NCBI GenBank assembly: GCA_009594865.1
Contig: VOPT01000025.1
Location: 1-64,000 of the forward strand
Direction of reading: 5' to 3'
From: Nitrospira sp.
GTDB taxonomy: Bacteria > Nitrospirota > Nitrospiria > Nitrospirales > Nitrospiraceae
DNA: 64,000 nucleotides
Part shown: one piece after another, positions 36,846 through 45,053 of the stretch
Position numbering within the stretch: the first letter of the stretch is position 1
Layout: each line of letters opens with the position of its first letter
Notes under the pieces: generated by a model
Told to the model about the DNA's origin: nothing
Database searches by the model: none
What the model saw: the letters and a program-made list of their open reading frames with translations, nothing else
Translations under genes and position numbers: made by a program

Positions 36846-38771
36846 ATGGCGAACAGAGACCGCATGTTCACGGGATCGCTCGCGGCGGCCGAAGCGGCGC
36901 GTGATAAGCGGATCTATTCCGGATTTATTTCCGGCCTGCTCGAGGGAAATGTCCGGCGGCATCTGTATACGCAGGCGTCACTTGCTGCCAGGAGCGACGC
37001 CGCGAGAGAGTTTCTCGACACCCTCCGCCACTTGCTCAGTGAAAAAGTGGACCCCGAAACGATCGATAAAGAGGGCGCCATCGGCGAGGATGTGTTGGCC
37101 GCATTGAAAGCGATCGGGGCGTTCGGCATCAAAATTCCACGCCGCTACGGCGGGCTCGGCTTCACGCAATCGGAATATCACGAGGCGGCGACGTTGATGG
37201 GCAGTCATGATGCGGCCACCACCGTCCTCCTGTCGGCACACAACTCGATCGGGGTGGCCGAACCGGTGAAACTGGTCGGAAACTCCGAACAGCAACAACG
37301 ATGGCTGCCCCGATTGGCGAGGGGAGAAGTCTCCGGATTCGCGCTGACGGAAAAAGAGGCGGGTTGCGATATCTGGGATCTCAAGACCTATGCGATCCCG
37401 GTCCATGAACATGGCGTATTGGTTGGATATCGACTGACCGGTGAAAAGTTGTATACGACCAATGCCCCGCGCGGGCACCAGGCATTCCTGGCGTCGTGGC
37501 TCGTCGTGATCGCACAGATTGTCGATGCCCCCCATGACATCCATCGCCCCAAGGACGAGCGGCGATTCGGTGCCTTTGTCGTCGAGACCCGGGCGCCAGG
37601 CTGCACCTGCACGCGTCTCAGCTTTATGGGCGTGCGCGGCATCTATAACGGCCAGGTGCATGTGCGTGACGTGTGGGTGCCGGTCGCGGACCGGCTCGGA
37701 GCAGAGGGGGAGGGGCTGCGACGCGCCCTGGAAAGTCTCACCGTGGGGAGACTCACGCTTCCCGCCGCCTGCCTCGGGAATCTCAAGCAATGTCTCTGGC
37801 TGGCTCGGCTGCGCGCGAAGCAGCGTGTGCAATACGATCGCCCGATCGGCGAACACACCGATATCGGCGCGAAGATCGTGTTGATGGCCTCGCGCGTGCT
37901 GGCGTTGGAAGCGATCGTGAAGATCACCGGCATCTGGGCCGATACCAAGCAGGATGTGCGGTTAGAGTCCGCGGCTGCCAAAATCCTGGCGACGGAATGG
38001 CTCCTGGAATCGTTGCTCGATCTGTTCCGCATCTATGGCGGGCGCGCATTTGAGACACCGGACTCTTTGCGTCTGCATGGCGACCTGCCGGCGCCGATCG
38101 AACGGATGATCCGGGACGCGCTCATCAACGTGATTTGGGAGGGCAGCAACGGCATCCTGACGCTCTGGATCGGGAGAGAGGGGCTGTCCCGGTATTTTAC
38201 CCATGGTCAGGCGTTCCTCGACGTTCACATCGCTGACATGGTGCGGGCGACACCGTTCTTTGTCAACACGGCGATGAGATCCCTGGGCGGGATGTCGGTC
38301 TTTGAGAAACAGGATTCTAAAGCCGGTTCATTCGATCCCATGTGGGAGCATTTCGTGGCGCGAAAGAGTCGCGAACTGGCACGCACGACGTTATGGGTTG
38401 CAGCAAGAGACCGGCAAGGGCTGGCACGGAAGCAGCGGTTGATGACGCGTCTGGTGACCGCCGCCATGCATCTTTTTGCCGTCGAAACAGTGCTGTGGTA
38501 CAAGTCACGGCCAGAGCAGCAGGGCAAGGCGCATATGGAGCGCCTCGTCAGCTATTTCTGTTCGAGAACCAGCGCCGCATTTGATCCTGAGCCGTTACTC
38601 TCATGGCGGACTTCGTCGTGGGACGATGATTCCACTCTGTATCCCCTGGCGAAAGCCATTCTGTCGGGGCAAGTCGAGTGGCTGGAAGCGGGCATCATTC
38701 CTTGTCGCGCGATCGAAAAGGAGTTGGCGCCCAACGAGGAACGGATGGTCGGGGCGTCTGCGAGAGGATGA
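36846..38771 (+). CDS. Second long-form acyl-CoA dehydrogenase (VLCAD-like)
   Basis: This 641-residue flavoenzyme is built like the one at 6323-8329: a long N-terminal extension, acyl-CoA dehydrogenase core (GAFGIKIPRRYGGLGF, GFALTEKEAGCDI, ALINVIWEGSNGIL with the putative catalytic Glu) and about 170 extra C-terminal residues. The glycine-serine-aspartate element of the FAD site (normally GSD) reads GCD here. GGAGG lies before ATG 36846; the frame is open further upstream inside the patatin gene but without homology. Probably introduces the double bond in long-chain acyl-CoAs. Confidence 0.9.
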   Translation: MANRDRMFTGSLAAAEAARDKRIYSGFISGLLEGNVRRHLYTQASLAARSDAAREFLDTLRHLLSEKVDPETIDKEGAIGEDVLAALKAIGAFGIKIPRRYGGLGFTQSEYHEAATLMGSHDAATTVLLSAHNSIGVAEPVKLVGNSEQQQRWLPRLARGEVSGFALTEKEAGCDIWDLKTYAIPVHEHGVLVGYRLTGEKLYTTNAPRGHQAFLASWLVVIAQIVDAPHDIHRPKDERRFGAFVVETRAPGCTCTRLSFMGVRGIYNGQVHVRDVWVPVADRLGAEGEGLRRALESLTVGRLTLPAACLGNLKQCLWLARLRAKQRVQYDRPIGEHTDIGAKIVLMASRVLALEAIVKITGIWADTKQDVRLESAAAKILATEWLLESLLDLFRIYGGRAFETPDSLRLHGDLPAPIERMIRDALINVIWEGSNGILTLWIGREGLSRYFTHGQAFLDVHIADMVRATPFFVNTAMRSLGGMSVFEKQDSKAGSFDPMWEHFVARKSRELARTTLWVAARDRQGLARKQRLMTRLVTAAMHLFAVETVLWYKSRPEQQGKAHMERLVSYFCSRTSAAFDPEPLLSWRTSSWDDDSTLYPLAKAILSGQVEWLEAGIIPCRAIEKELAPNEERMVGASARG

Positions 38772-38848
38772 ACCAGACATACCGGCCGGTTGTGATGAAT
38801 GAACGATCGCCGGTTCGGGAATGATTACGAGTGGCCGGGAGCGACACG

Positions 38849-39829
38849 ATGGAAATTGCCAGGTACTTTGATGCGGTCAAGGACCGGTATGATTTGAGCA
38901 GCGATTACGCGCTGGCCGAAAAACTGGGCATCGCGCAGCCGGAAGCCAATTTGATGCGGCGCGGCCTGAAGATTCCCAAGCCGGAACTGTGCATCAAGAT
39001 GGCTAAGCTGCTCGACAAAAATCCGGTCGAACTATTGCTGATCGCGCAAAAAGACAAGGCTCCCAAACAGGCTAAGGAATACTGGACTCTGGCCCTCACG
39101 GCGGTGGACGTGATGCTGCACGTGCCGAAGCGGCCCCGCTATCTGCCGAAGAAGGTGGAAGCCATCGGGCGGGAGTTAAAGCAGTTGGAGGCCCAAACGT
39201 TGACGTATGAAGGGGCAGCGGCGAACGCCGAAGCCGTGCGGCTCATGGAGACGGCGGAACAGTCCGTCGATGCCATGATGGAACGTTGGAATATCTGGAA
39301 AAAGGGTGAAGCGCTGTATCCCAATTATCTGCTGGCAAATCAGGCGGCGGCGCGGCGGCACGTCCGGATTCGGCGTCTGTTGATTCTGACGCAGGAGCAG
39401 ATGCAACAGGACGCCACAGTGGCCGATGCCATTCAGGTGATGGACGACCAGCGGCGCGCCGGCGTGAAGGTGTTTTATGCCTTTCGTGAGGCGCTGGTTC
39501 ATTCGCCGGCCTTCCAGCGACTGGAAGAAGATTTCAGAAAATACGGCGCGGCTGAAGACATGAATACCGCGATGTTCGATCGGGAAATTCTGATTTTTTC
39601 GCAAACGTACGGCAGCGTGCCGCTCGGCATGGTCGGCACGCCGACGCCCATCACGATGATCAATCGGCTGCAGATTTCATGGAAGCCGGACATGATTCGA
39701 GAACTCGATCCGGCGCCGCTCTTCGACATGACGCGCTACGTCTTCGATTACCAGGGAGCCGCTCCGTTTCACGAGCAGTTGGCCTACTTCAGGAGGTCGA
39801 TCCGTGAACTTCCCATCCGAGCCGTTTAG
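38849..39829 (+). CDS. Helix-turn-helix protein with unknown C-terminal domain
   Basis: 326 residues. The first 65 residues look like a Cro/CI-type DNA-binding domain (SSDYALAEKLGIAQPEANLMRRG, with the second helix spacing of phage repressors). The rest is helical and charged, with no motif I know. ATG 38849 follows GGGAG; an earlier GTG at 38831 is less likely. It ends 26 bp inside the lyase gene, so it is translated with it. It could be the local regulator for the beta-eliminating lyase or of the whole cluster; the sequence cannot decide this. Confidence 0.7.
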   Translation: MEIARYFDAVKDRYDLSSDYALAEKLGIAQPEANLMRRGLKIPKPELCIKMAKLLDKNPVELLLIAQKDKAPKQAKEYWTLALTAVDVMLHVPKRPRYLPKKVEAIGRELKQLEAQTLTYEGAAANAEAVRLMETAEQSVDAMMERWNIWKKGEALYPNYLLANQAAARRHVRIRRLLILTQEQMQQDATVADAIQVMDDQRRAGVKVFYAFREALVHSPAFQRLEEDFRKYGAAEDMNTAMFDREILIFSQTYGSVPLGMVGTPTPITMINRLQISWKPDMIRELDPAPLFDMTRYVFDYQGAAPFHEQLAYFRRSIRELPIRAV

Positions 39830-41231
39830 GATCAAAGTCGTCGAACCTCTCAAACGCACCACCCGCGAAGAGCGTGACCGGTTGCTCCGCGAGGCCGGGT
39901 ATAACCTCTTTCATGTCCCGGCCGACAGTGTCGCCATCGACCTGCTGACGGATAGCGGGACGTCGGCCATGAGTGATTCCCAATGGGCAGGGATGATGGT
40001 CGGTGACGAGTCCTATGCGGGCAGCAAAAGTTTCTATCACTTCGAAGCGGTCGTGCGCGGGCTCTTCGGGTACCGCTACGTCATTCCCACGCATCAGGGA
40101 CGGGCGGCGGAACATGTGTTGTGTTCCACGATCGTCAAACCCGGCATGTGCGTGCCCAACAACATGCATTTTGATACGACCAGGGCCAACGTCGAGCACC
40201 AGGGGGCGGAGGCGAAGGATCTGGTGATCACGGAGGCCTACGATCCGCATTGCGAACTGCCTTTTAAGGGCAATATGGACGTGGCTCGACTTGCGGGGAC
40301 CATCGAGCTGATCGGGCCGTCGCGAATTCCGTTTGCCCTGGTCACCATCACCAATAACAGCGCAGGCGGCCAGCCCGTCTCGATGGCCAATATCCGCGCC
40401 ACGAGACAGGTGCTGAATCGCTACGGCATTCCGTTGTTGTTCGATGCCTGCCGGTTTGCGGAAAATTGTTTTTTGATCCGTGAACGCGAGCCGGGGTATG
40501 CGGACAGGCCGGTGCGTGACATCGCCAGGGAATTGTTCAGCCTGGGCGACGGCTGTCTCATGTCGGCCAAGAAAGACGGCCTGGTCAATATCGGTGGATT
40601 TCTGGCCCTCAACGATGATCGATGGGCGCAGAATGTCACCGACACACTGATCCTCGTCGAGGGATTTCCCACCTATGGCGGACTGGCCGGACGTGATTTG
40701 GAAGCGATGGCCCGGGGACTCGAAGAAGTACTCGATGAGGAGTATCTGCGTTATCGCATCGGGCAGGTGCGGGCGCTGGGGGCATTGCTGGAAGAGGGCG
40801 GCGTGCCGATCGTGAAGCCGACCGGCGGGCACGCCGTGTATGTGAATGCGAAAGAGTTCCTCCCGCACCTGCACCAGTCGCAATTCCCGGCGCAAGCCCT
40901 TGCCGTCGCGCTGTACCGGGACTATGGCATTCGCACCGTCGAAATCGGAACCGTGATGTTCGGAACGCGGAATCCGTCGACCGACGAACAGATGTATCCG
41001 GAACTCGAGCTCGTGCGACTGGCGATTCCCCGCCGGGTGTATACGAACCAGCACCTGGCCTTTGTGGCAGAGGCGCTGATCGATCTGTTCCATCGCCGGG
41101 ATGCCATCGGCGGATTGGTCATGACGTACGAAGCGCCTCGCTTGCGGCATTTCACCGCCCGATTTGAAGAAGACGCTCCTGCGGGGATTCTGTGGCCCGG
41201 CGTGGGGTTCGAGACTGCGCCATTGTCATGA
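39804..41231 (+). CDS. Tryptophanase / tyrosine phenol-lyase
   Basis: PLP-dependent beta-eliminating lyase, 475 residues, that splits tryptophan to indole or tyrosine to phenol, giving pyruvate and ammonia. Seen: GDESYAGSKSFYHFE, PTHQGRAAEHVL, DACRFAEN (cofactor Asp), SAKKDGLVN (Schiff-base Lys), ELELVRLAIPRRVYTN with the carboxylate-binding Arg, and LRHFTARFE. GTG 39804 has AGGAGG seven bases before it. I cannot tell the two substrates apart with confidence; a tyrosine role would match the tyrosine genes of the left arm. Confidence 0.85.
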   Translation: MNFPSEPFRIKVVEPLKRTTREERDRLLREAGYNLFHVPADSVAIDLLTDSGTSAMSDSQWAGMMVGDESYAGSKSFYHFEAVVRGLFGYRYVIPTHQGRAAEHVLCSTIVKPGMCVPNNMHFDTTRANVEHQGAEAKDLVITEAYDPHCELPFKGNMDVARLAGTIELIGPSRIPFALVTITNNSAGGQPVSMANIRATRQVLNRYGIPLLFDACRFAENCFLIREREPGYADRPVRDIARELFSLGDGCLMSAKKDGLVNIGGFLALNDDRWAQNVTDTLILVEGFPTYGGLAGRDLEAMARGLEEVLDEEYLRYRIGQVRALGALLEEGGVPIVKPTGGHAVYVNAKEFLPHLHQSQFPAQALAVALYRDYGIRTVEIGTVMFGTRNPSTDEQMYPELELVRLAIPRRVYTNQHLAFVAEALIDLFHRRDAIGGLVMTYEAPRLRHFTARFEEDAPAGILWPGVGFETAPLS

Positions 41232-41379
41232 CGCGGCGGACACTCATCGTGAAATACGTAGACCATCCAGCCCAGTAGACACGGTCTCCCTCAAGATTCC
41301 AGCTGCGTGGATCTGCCGCCCTCGTGTCCGGTCCCGCAGAACCGTGAGTCTCCGCCGGCTTTGTGTCAACCTGATCCAT
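41152..41379 (-). CDS. Possible small protein, 75 aa
   Basis: An open frame on the minus strand with GGGAGG exactly five bases before ATG 41379, better than many real genes here. The first 49 residues lie in non-coding sequence and include an aromatic stretch (NLEGDRVYWAGWSTYF). The last 26 are antisense to the end of the lyase gene, which counts against it. No family is recognised. I list it because of the ribosome site. Confidence 0.3.
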   Translation of the reverse strand: MDQVDTKPAETHGSAGPDTRAADPRSWNLEGDRVYWAGWSTYFTMSVRRVMTMAQSRTPRRATESPQERLLQIGR

Positions 41380-41652
41380 CCATTCCTCCCGACCAAAAAA
41401 CTTTGGGGTCCCTGGAGTAATTTGCGTCGAGACATGTTATAAGCAGTTCCTTCGCAAGACGGATTCTCCAAACACCTACGTATCGCCACGGCCGATAGAC
41501 GACTGTCGCGCGACTGTGAGTTGTTTCTCGAGAGTGCGTGATGCGTCGGTCCGCAGCAGAGTCATTCAGAAAACATATGACCAGCAGATGATTTTACGGG
41601 CACTGACTGACGAATTTCCGTGCCCCGTCATCAAGAAAGAGGGGAGGCCTTG
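41232..41652. other. Spacer before the two-partner secretion operon
   Basis: About 420 bases with no plus-strand gene. It includes the minus-strand 75-codon frame noted above, an A-rich to T-rich inverted motif (GACCAAA at 41391-41397 with TTTGGGGTC at 41402-41410) and a -10-like TATAAG at 41439-41444 on the plus strand without a clear -35. The secretion operon promoter is presumably here. Confidence 0.4.
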
Positions 41653-43482
41653 ATGGCTTGTGTGAAGACATCAGTGGGGCAGGAAACAGGAATCAACAGG
41701 CAGGTCGAGGTGTGCTCGGCCGCATGGTGCCGTTCATCCCGGCGCGGGAAATGCGAGACCATGCTGCGTCGCTGGCATGGGGCGGTTGTGGGTGTCGCGA
41801 CGCTGGTGTTGCTTGGCGTGCTGGTCGTGCCGGCCTATTCGCAGACCGGCCCGTTGCCGCCGCAGTCCGGCGGCCCGTTGCCCCCGAAGCCGCCGCAGTT
41901 GCCTGTTGTGCCTCCACCCGCACAGCCTCCCTCACTTGAGCTTCCGACCCCGACGCCCCCGGGCGCGCTCGATCAGGCCGCGAAGGGACCCAAGATCACG
42001 GTCAAGGAGATCCGGCTGGTCGGCAATACCGCCTTTACGTCCCAGCAACTCTCGGAAATCACCGCGCCCTATACCAATCGCGAGTTGACGGCGGAAGATC
42101 TGGAATCATTGCGCCTCGCGCTGACGTATTACTACGTCAACCATGGCTATTTGACGTCCGGTGCGGTGGTCCCGGAGCAGGATGTCGCCGATGGCACCCT
42201 GACCATGCAGATCATCGAAGGAAAGATTACGCAGGTCAATGTCGAGGATACCAAGTGGTTCCGGCCTTCGTATTTTCAGAGCCGGGTCAATCTGGCAGCC
42301 GGCCCTCCGCTACAGGTCGAAGCGCTCCAGGAACGGTTGCGCGTGATGCAAGCCAACCCCCGGATCGAACGGATCAATGCCGAATTGTTGCCGGGCGCCA
42401 CCATTGGAGAAAATACGCTTAATGTGAAGGTCAAGGAAGCCAACCCGCTCAAGGCCTGGTTGGAATTCAACAACTATCAGTCTCCCGTCGTCGGGGCGGA
42501 GCAAGGGTTCATCACGCTGGCGCACCGCAATCTGCTGGGCTTCGGCGATACGCTGAGTTTGCAATATGGTCGCTCGGCCGGCGTCAACCCGATGCTCAAT
42601 TTTAAATATGAAATTCCGGTAGGTCCTCGCGACACGACCGTCGCGCTGCAATATCGCCGGTTTGATTTCGGCGTCGAGGAGTCGCCGTTCGATACATTGA
42701 ATATCAAGAACAAGGCTCAAATATTCGGCCTCGCGGTCAGGCACCCCGTGATCCGGAAGGCTGATCAAGAACTGGCCTTTTCCCTGACAGGCGAACATGC
42801 CACGAATGAGAGCACGGTGGGAGGCGTTCCTCAGGAATTGATCACGGGCGCCCCGAACGGGAGATTCCGTGTGACGGCGCTGCGTTTCGGTCAGGAATAT
42901 GCCCAACGTTCTGCCGTCCAAGTGATTTCCCTCCTGTCTCGGTTGTCCGTCGGTGTCGGAGCGATGGGAGCGACCGCCAACGGCGATCCCAACCTGCCGG
43001 ATGCGCGGTTCTTCTCCTGGTTGGGCGAAGCCCAGTGGATCCGCCAGCTTCCTCTCTGGCGAACTCAACTGGTCAGCCGTGGCGTCGTGCAATTATCCAA
43101 CGATCATTTGTTCCCGCTTGAACAGATCGCCGTCGGCGGACGCTACAGCGTGCGCGGCTATCGGGAATTCACGCTGATCCGCGACAACGCCGCCATGTTA
43201 TCGATCGAGGCCCGGGTGCCGGTGTATACGACGAAGGCGGGTGTGGACTCCGTTTTTCTGGCGCCGTTTTTCGATTTTGGCCATGGTTGGCAAACCACTG
43301 TCCAAACGCCCGGGACTCCTCCCAAAACATTGGCAAGCCTTGGTGCCGGTGTGATCTGGAATTTCTGGCGCGGGAGCCATTTCGAACTCTATTACGGAAA
43401 ACAGCTGAAGCGATACGATACCAATCGCGACAACCTGCAGGACCACGGGATCCATCTGCAATTGGTGGTTGAAGCGTTCTAG
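41653..43482 (+). CDS. Two-partner secretion outer-membrane transporter (TpsB, ShlB/FhaC family)
   Basis: Outer-membrane barrel that exports a partner exoprotein, 609 residues. After a long basic N-terminal stretch (residues 1-36) comes a hydrophobic signal core ending PAYSQ. A Pro-rich linker follows, then a POTRA domain (ITVKEIRLVGNTAFTSQQL, with LTYYYVNHGYLTSGAVVPEQ) and the 16-strand barrel, including the loop-6 motif VRGY (GGRYSVRGYREF). The last residue is Phe, as expected for barrel assembly. The start at 41653 has GGGGAGG five bases before it and produces an extended signal peptide as in other type V systems; ATG 41761 would give a short one. Confidence 0.9.
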   Translation: MACVKTSVGQETGINRQVEVCSAAWCRSSRRGKCETMLRRWHGAVVGVATLVLLGVLVVPAYSQTGPLPPQSGGPLPPKPPQLPVVPPPAQPPSLELPTPTPPGALDQAAKGPKITVKEIRLVGNTAFTSQQLSEITAPYTNRELTAEDLESLRLALTYYYVNHGYLTSGAVVPEQDVADGTLTMQIIEGKITQVNVEDTKWFRPSYFQSRVNLAAGPPLQVEALQERLRVMQANPRIERINAELLPGATIGENTLNVKVKEANPLKAWLEFNNYQSPVVGAEQGFITLAHRNLLGFGDTLSLQYGRSAGVNPMLNFKYEIPVGPRDTTVALQYRRFDFGVEESPFDTLNIKNKAQIFGLAVRHPVIRKADQELAFSLTGEHATNESTVGGVPQELITGAPNGRFRVTALRFGQEYAQRSAVQVISLLSRLSVGVGAMGATANGDPNLPDARFFSWLGEAQWIRQLPLWRTQLVSRGVVQLSNDHLFPLEQIAVGGRYSVRGYREFTLIRDNAAMLSIEARVPVYTTKAGVDSVFLAPFFDFGHGWQTTVQTPGTPPKTLASLGAGVIWNFWRGSHFELYYGKQLKRYDTNRDNLQDHGIHLQLVVEAF

Positions 43483-43715
43483 CGGACAAGTGACCGGCGT
43501 CGGCGGAGGCGTTCGTTTCGCCGGGATACTCACGCTGCCGGCGCGCGTGGATGGCCTGATCCCATCGGCGACGTTGTTGACGGATCGCGCGCGAACCGTG
43601 GCGCGAGGAAGTGCTGCATCGTGGTAGAGCCTAATGGCTAGGGCCTATCGGCCATGTCTGCGACTTTCGACTTGTGAGTCCGACAGTGTGTGTGTTGAAG
43701 TTGTGCACCGTTTAA

Positions 43716-43740
43716 GGTAAGAGAGGGGGCCTCTCTTATC
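43716..43740 (+). promoter_or_regulatory. Hairpin just upstream of the tpsA ribosome site
   Basis: GGTAAGAGAG, loop GGGGC, CTCTCTTATC: a 10-bp stem with one G-U pair. It ends four bases before the GAGGAG that serves ATG 43758. It may act as an RNA stabiliser, a processing site or a partial terminator setting the tpsB to tpsA ratio. There is no U run after it. Confidence 0.55.
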
Positions 43741-43757
43741 ACATGAGGAGATTGACC

Positions 43758-45035
43758 ATGCTATGTCGCCCCGCAGGATTGCCGCTGTTGGTTCGTGGAT
43801 ATCTCGCCTTCCTGATGCTCCTGGGCTCGACCGGATCGATCGCCTACGGACAGGCCACGAACATCTCCGCCACTCCCTCCGGACCGGGCGGCCTTGGCAC
43901 CACTCTGAGCACGTCGGGGAATACGACCAACATTACCGGCGGAACGAGACCGGGAGGCGGTCCCAACCTCTTTCATAGCTTCAACCAGTTCTCCGTCGGC
44001 GCGGGAGATGTGGCGTCATTCGTGAACCCCGGTGGCGTGTCCAACGTCATCAGCCGGGTCATCGGAGGCTCGCCCTCCAACATCAACGGCACCGTACAGG
44101 CCCTGAATGCGAACCTGTTCTTCTTAAATCCTTCCGGCATTATCTTCGGCCCATCGGCCCACCTGAATGTGTCCGGGTCTGCGTACTTCAGCACCGCTCA
44201 GCAACTGCGTTTGAGTGATGGCGGAATTTTCACCGCAAGCACCACCCTGCTGGGTTTGGACTCGACCTTATCCGCCAGCTCACCGGCTGCGTTCGGATTT
44301 TTAGGCCAGGGGCCGTATGGCACGATCGTCCTCTCATCCTCCTCGACGGTGTTGCAGACCGGAGCTGTACTCGGATTGATGGGGGGAGGCATTCAGATCA
44401 ACGGGTCGAAAATCACCGCGCAACGGGTCATGCTCGGCAGCACGAGCTCTGGCGGAGAGATGAGTACGCAGGCCTTTGTCGGAAATCCCTTTTCCGGCGC
44501 GGCGGGCAATGGTCAGGTTCAAGCGTTACCCGGAACGCTGATCGTCGCAGGTGGTGGTGGAGTCATTCCCGCCTCGATCGATGTGAGTCCGAACGTCACC
44601 GTGCCGACGGGCGCGCAGGTCAACTCGACGACGAATTCGTTTACGCAACGTGTGACGCAAATTCAGGTCGTGGGGGTCAATCTTGGCGGGCTTCCTCCTC
44701 TTGCGACCGCGAATGCGGCCAACGTGAATCCGGCGAATCCTGTCGAACCGGTCGCGTTTTTGAATCGCGCCGCCATGGTGCTTCCGCAGGAAGCTCCGGC
44801 CCCGCCGGCTCCGTTATTGACCAGCCGGTGCGCGGCACGAAAAGACGGGGCATTCAGCAGCTTGGTGCAAGCTTCGCGCGACGTCACGCCTTCGCAGCCA
44901 GGCCGATCACTGGCCGCGCCCGTGGTGCTGGAAGAGATTGGCGGCGATGTCGATCCTGTCGCGCCGCCCGCCTCGGCAGCACACATTCAGGGTCAGACGA
45001 CCGCACAACTTATGGAATCATGGCAGGGGTGCTAG
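43758..45035 (+). CDS. Short two-partner secretion exoprotein (TpsA, haemagglutinin N-terminal domain)
   Basis: Likely substrate of the upstream transporter, 425 residues. A signal peptide (cut near AYGQA) is followed by the TPS domain (about residues 30-270): FHSFNQFSVGAGDVASFVNP, ALNANLFFLNPSGIIFG and GGGIQINGSKI are typical of filamentous haemagglutinin N-termini, folding as a right-handed beta helix. The long repeat region of classical adhesins is absent. Instead there is a linker and a Cys-containing C-terminal part (SRCAARKDG ... GC). GAGGAG lies before ATG 43758; an earlier ATG at 43743 overlaps that site. The CHAT gene starts 18 bp downstream. Confidence 0.85.
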   Translation: MLCRPAGLPLLVRGYLAFLMLLGSTGSIAYGQATNISATPSGPGGLGTTLSTSGNTTNITGGTRPGGGPNLFHSFNQFSVGAGDVASFVNPGGVSNVISRVIGGSPSNINGTVQALNANLFFLNPSGIIFGPSAHLNVSGSAYFSTAQQLRLSDGGIFTASTTLLGLDSTLSASSPAAFGFLGQGPYGTIVLSSSSTVLQTGAVLGLMGGGIQINGSKITAQRVMLGSTSSGGEMSTQAFVGNPFSGAAGNGQVQALPGTLIVAGGGGVIPASIDVSPNVTVPTGAQVNSTTNSFTQRVTQIQVVGVNLGGLPPLATANAANVNPANPVEPVAFLNRAAMVLPQEAPAPPAPLLTSRCAARKDGAFSSLVQASRDVTPSQPGRSLAAPVVLEEIGGDVDPVAPPASAAHIQGQTTAQLMESWQGC

Positions 45036-45053
45036 TTCCCCAAGGAGGACGTC

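Noticed and set aside
39789..41150. 453-codon open frame antisense to the lyase gene
   Set aside because: The lyase has all PLP-enzyme motifs; long antisense frames are common in G+C-rich genes.
41244..41489. 81-codon minus-strand frame in the spacer before tpsB
   Set aside because: No ribosome site, and it overlaps a better-supported small frame in another phase.
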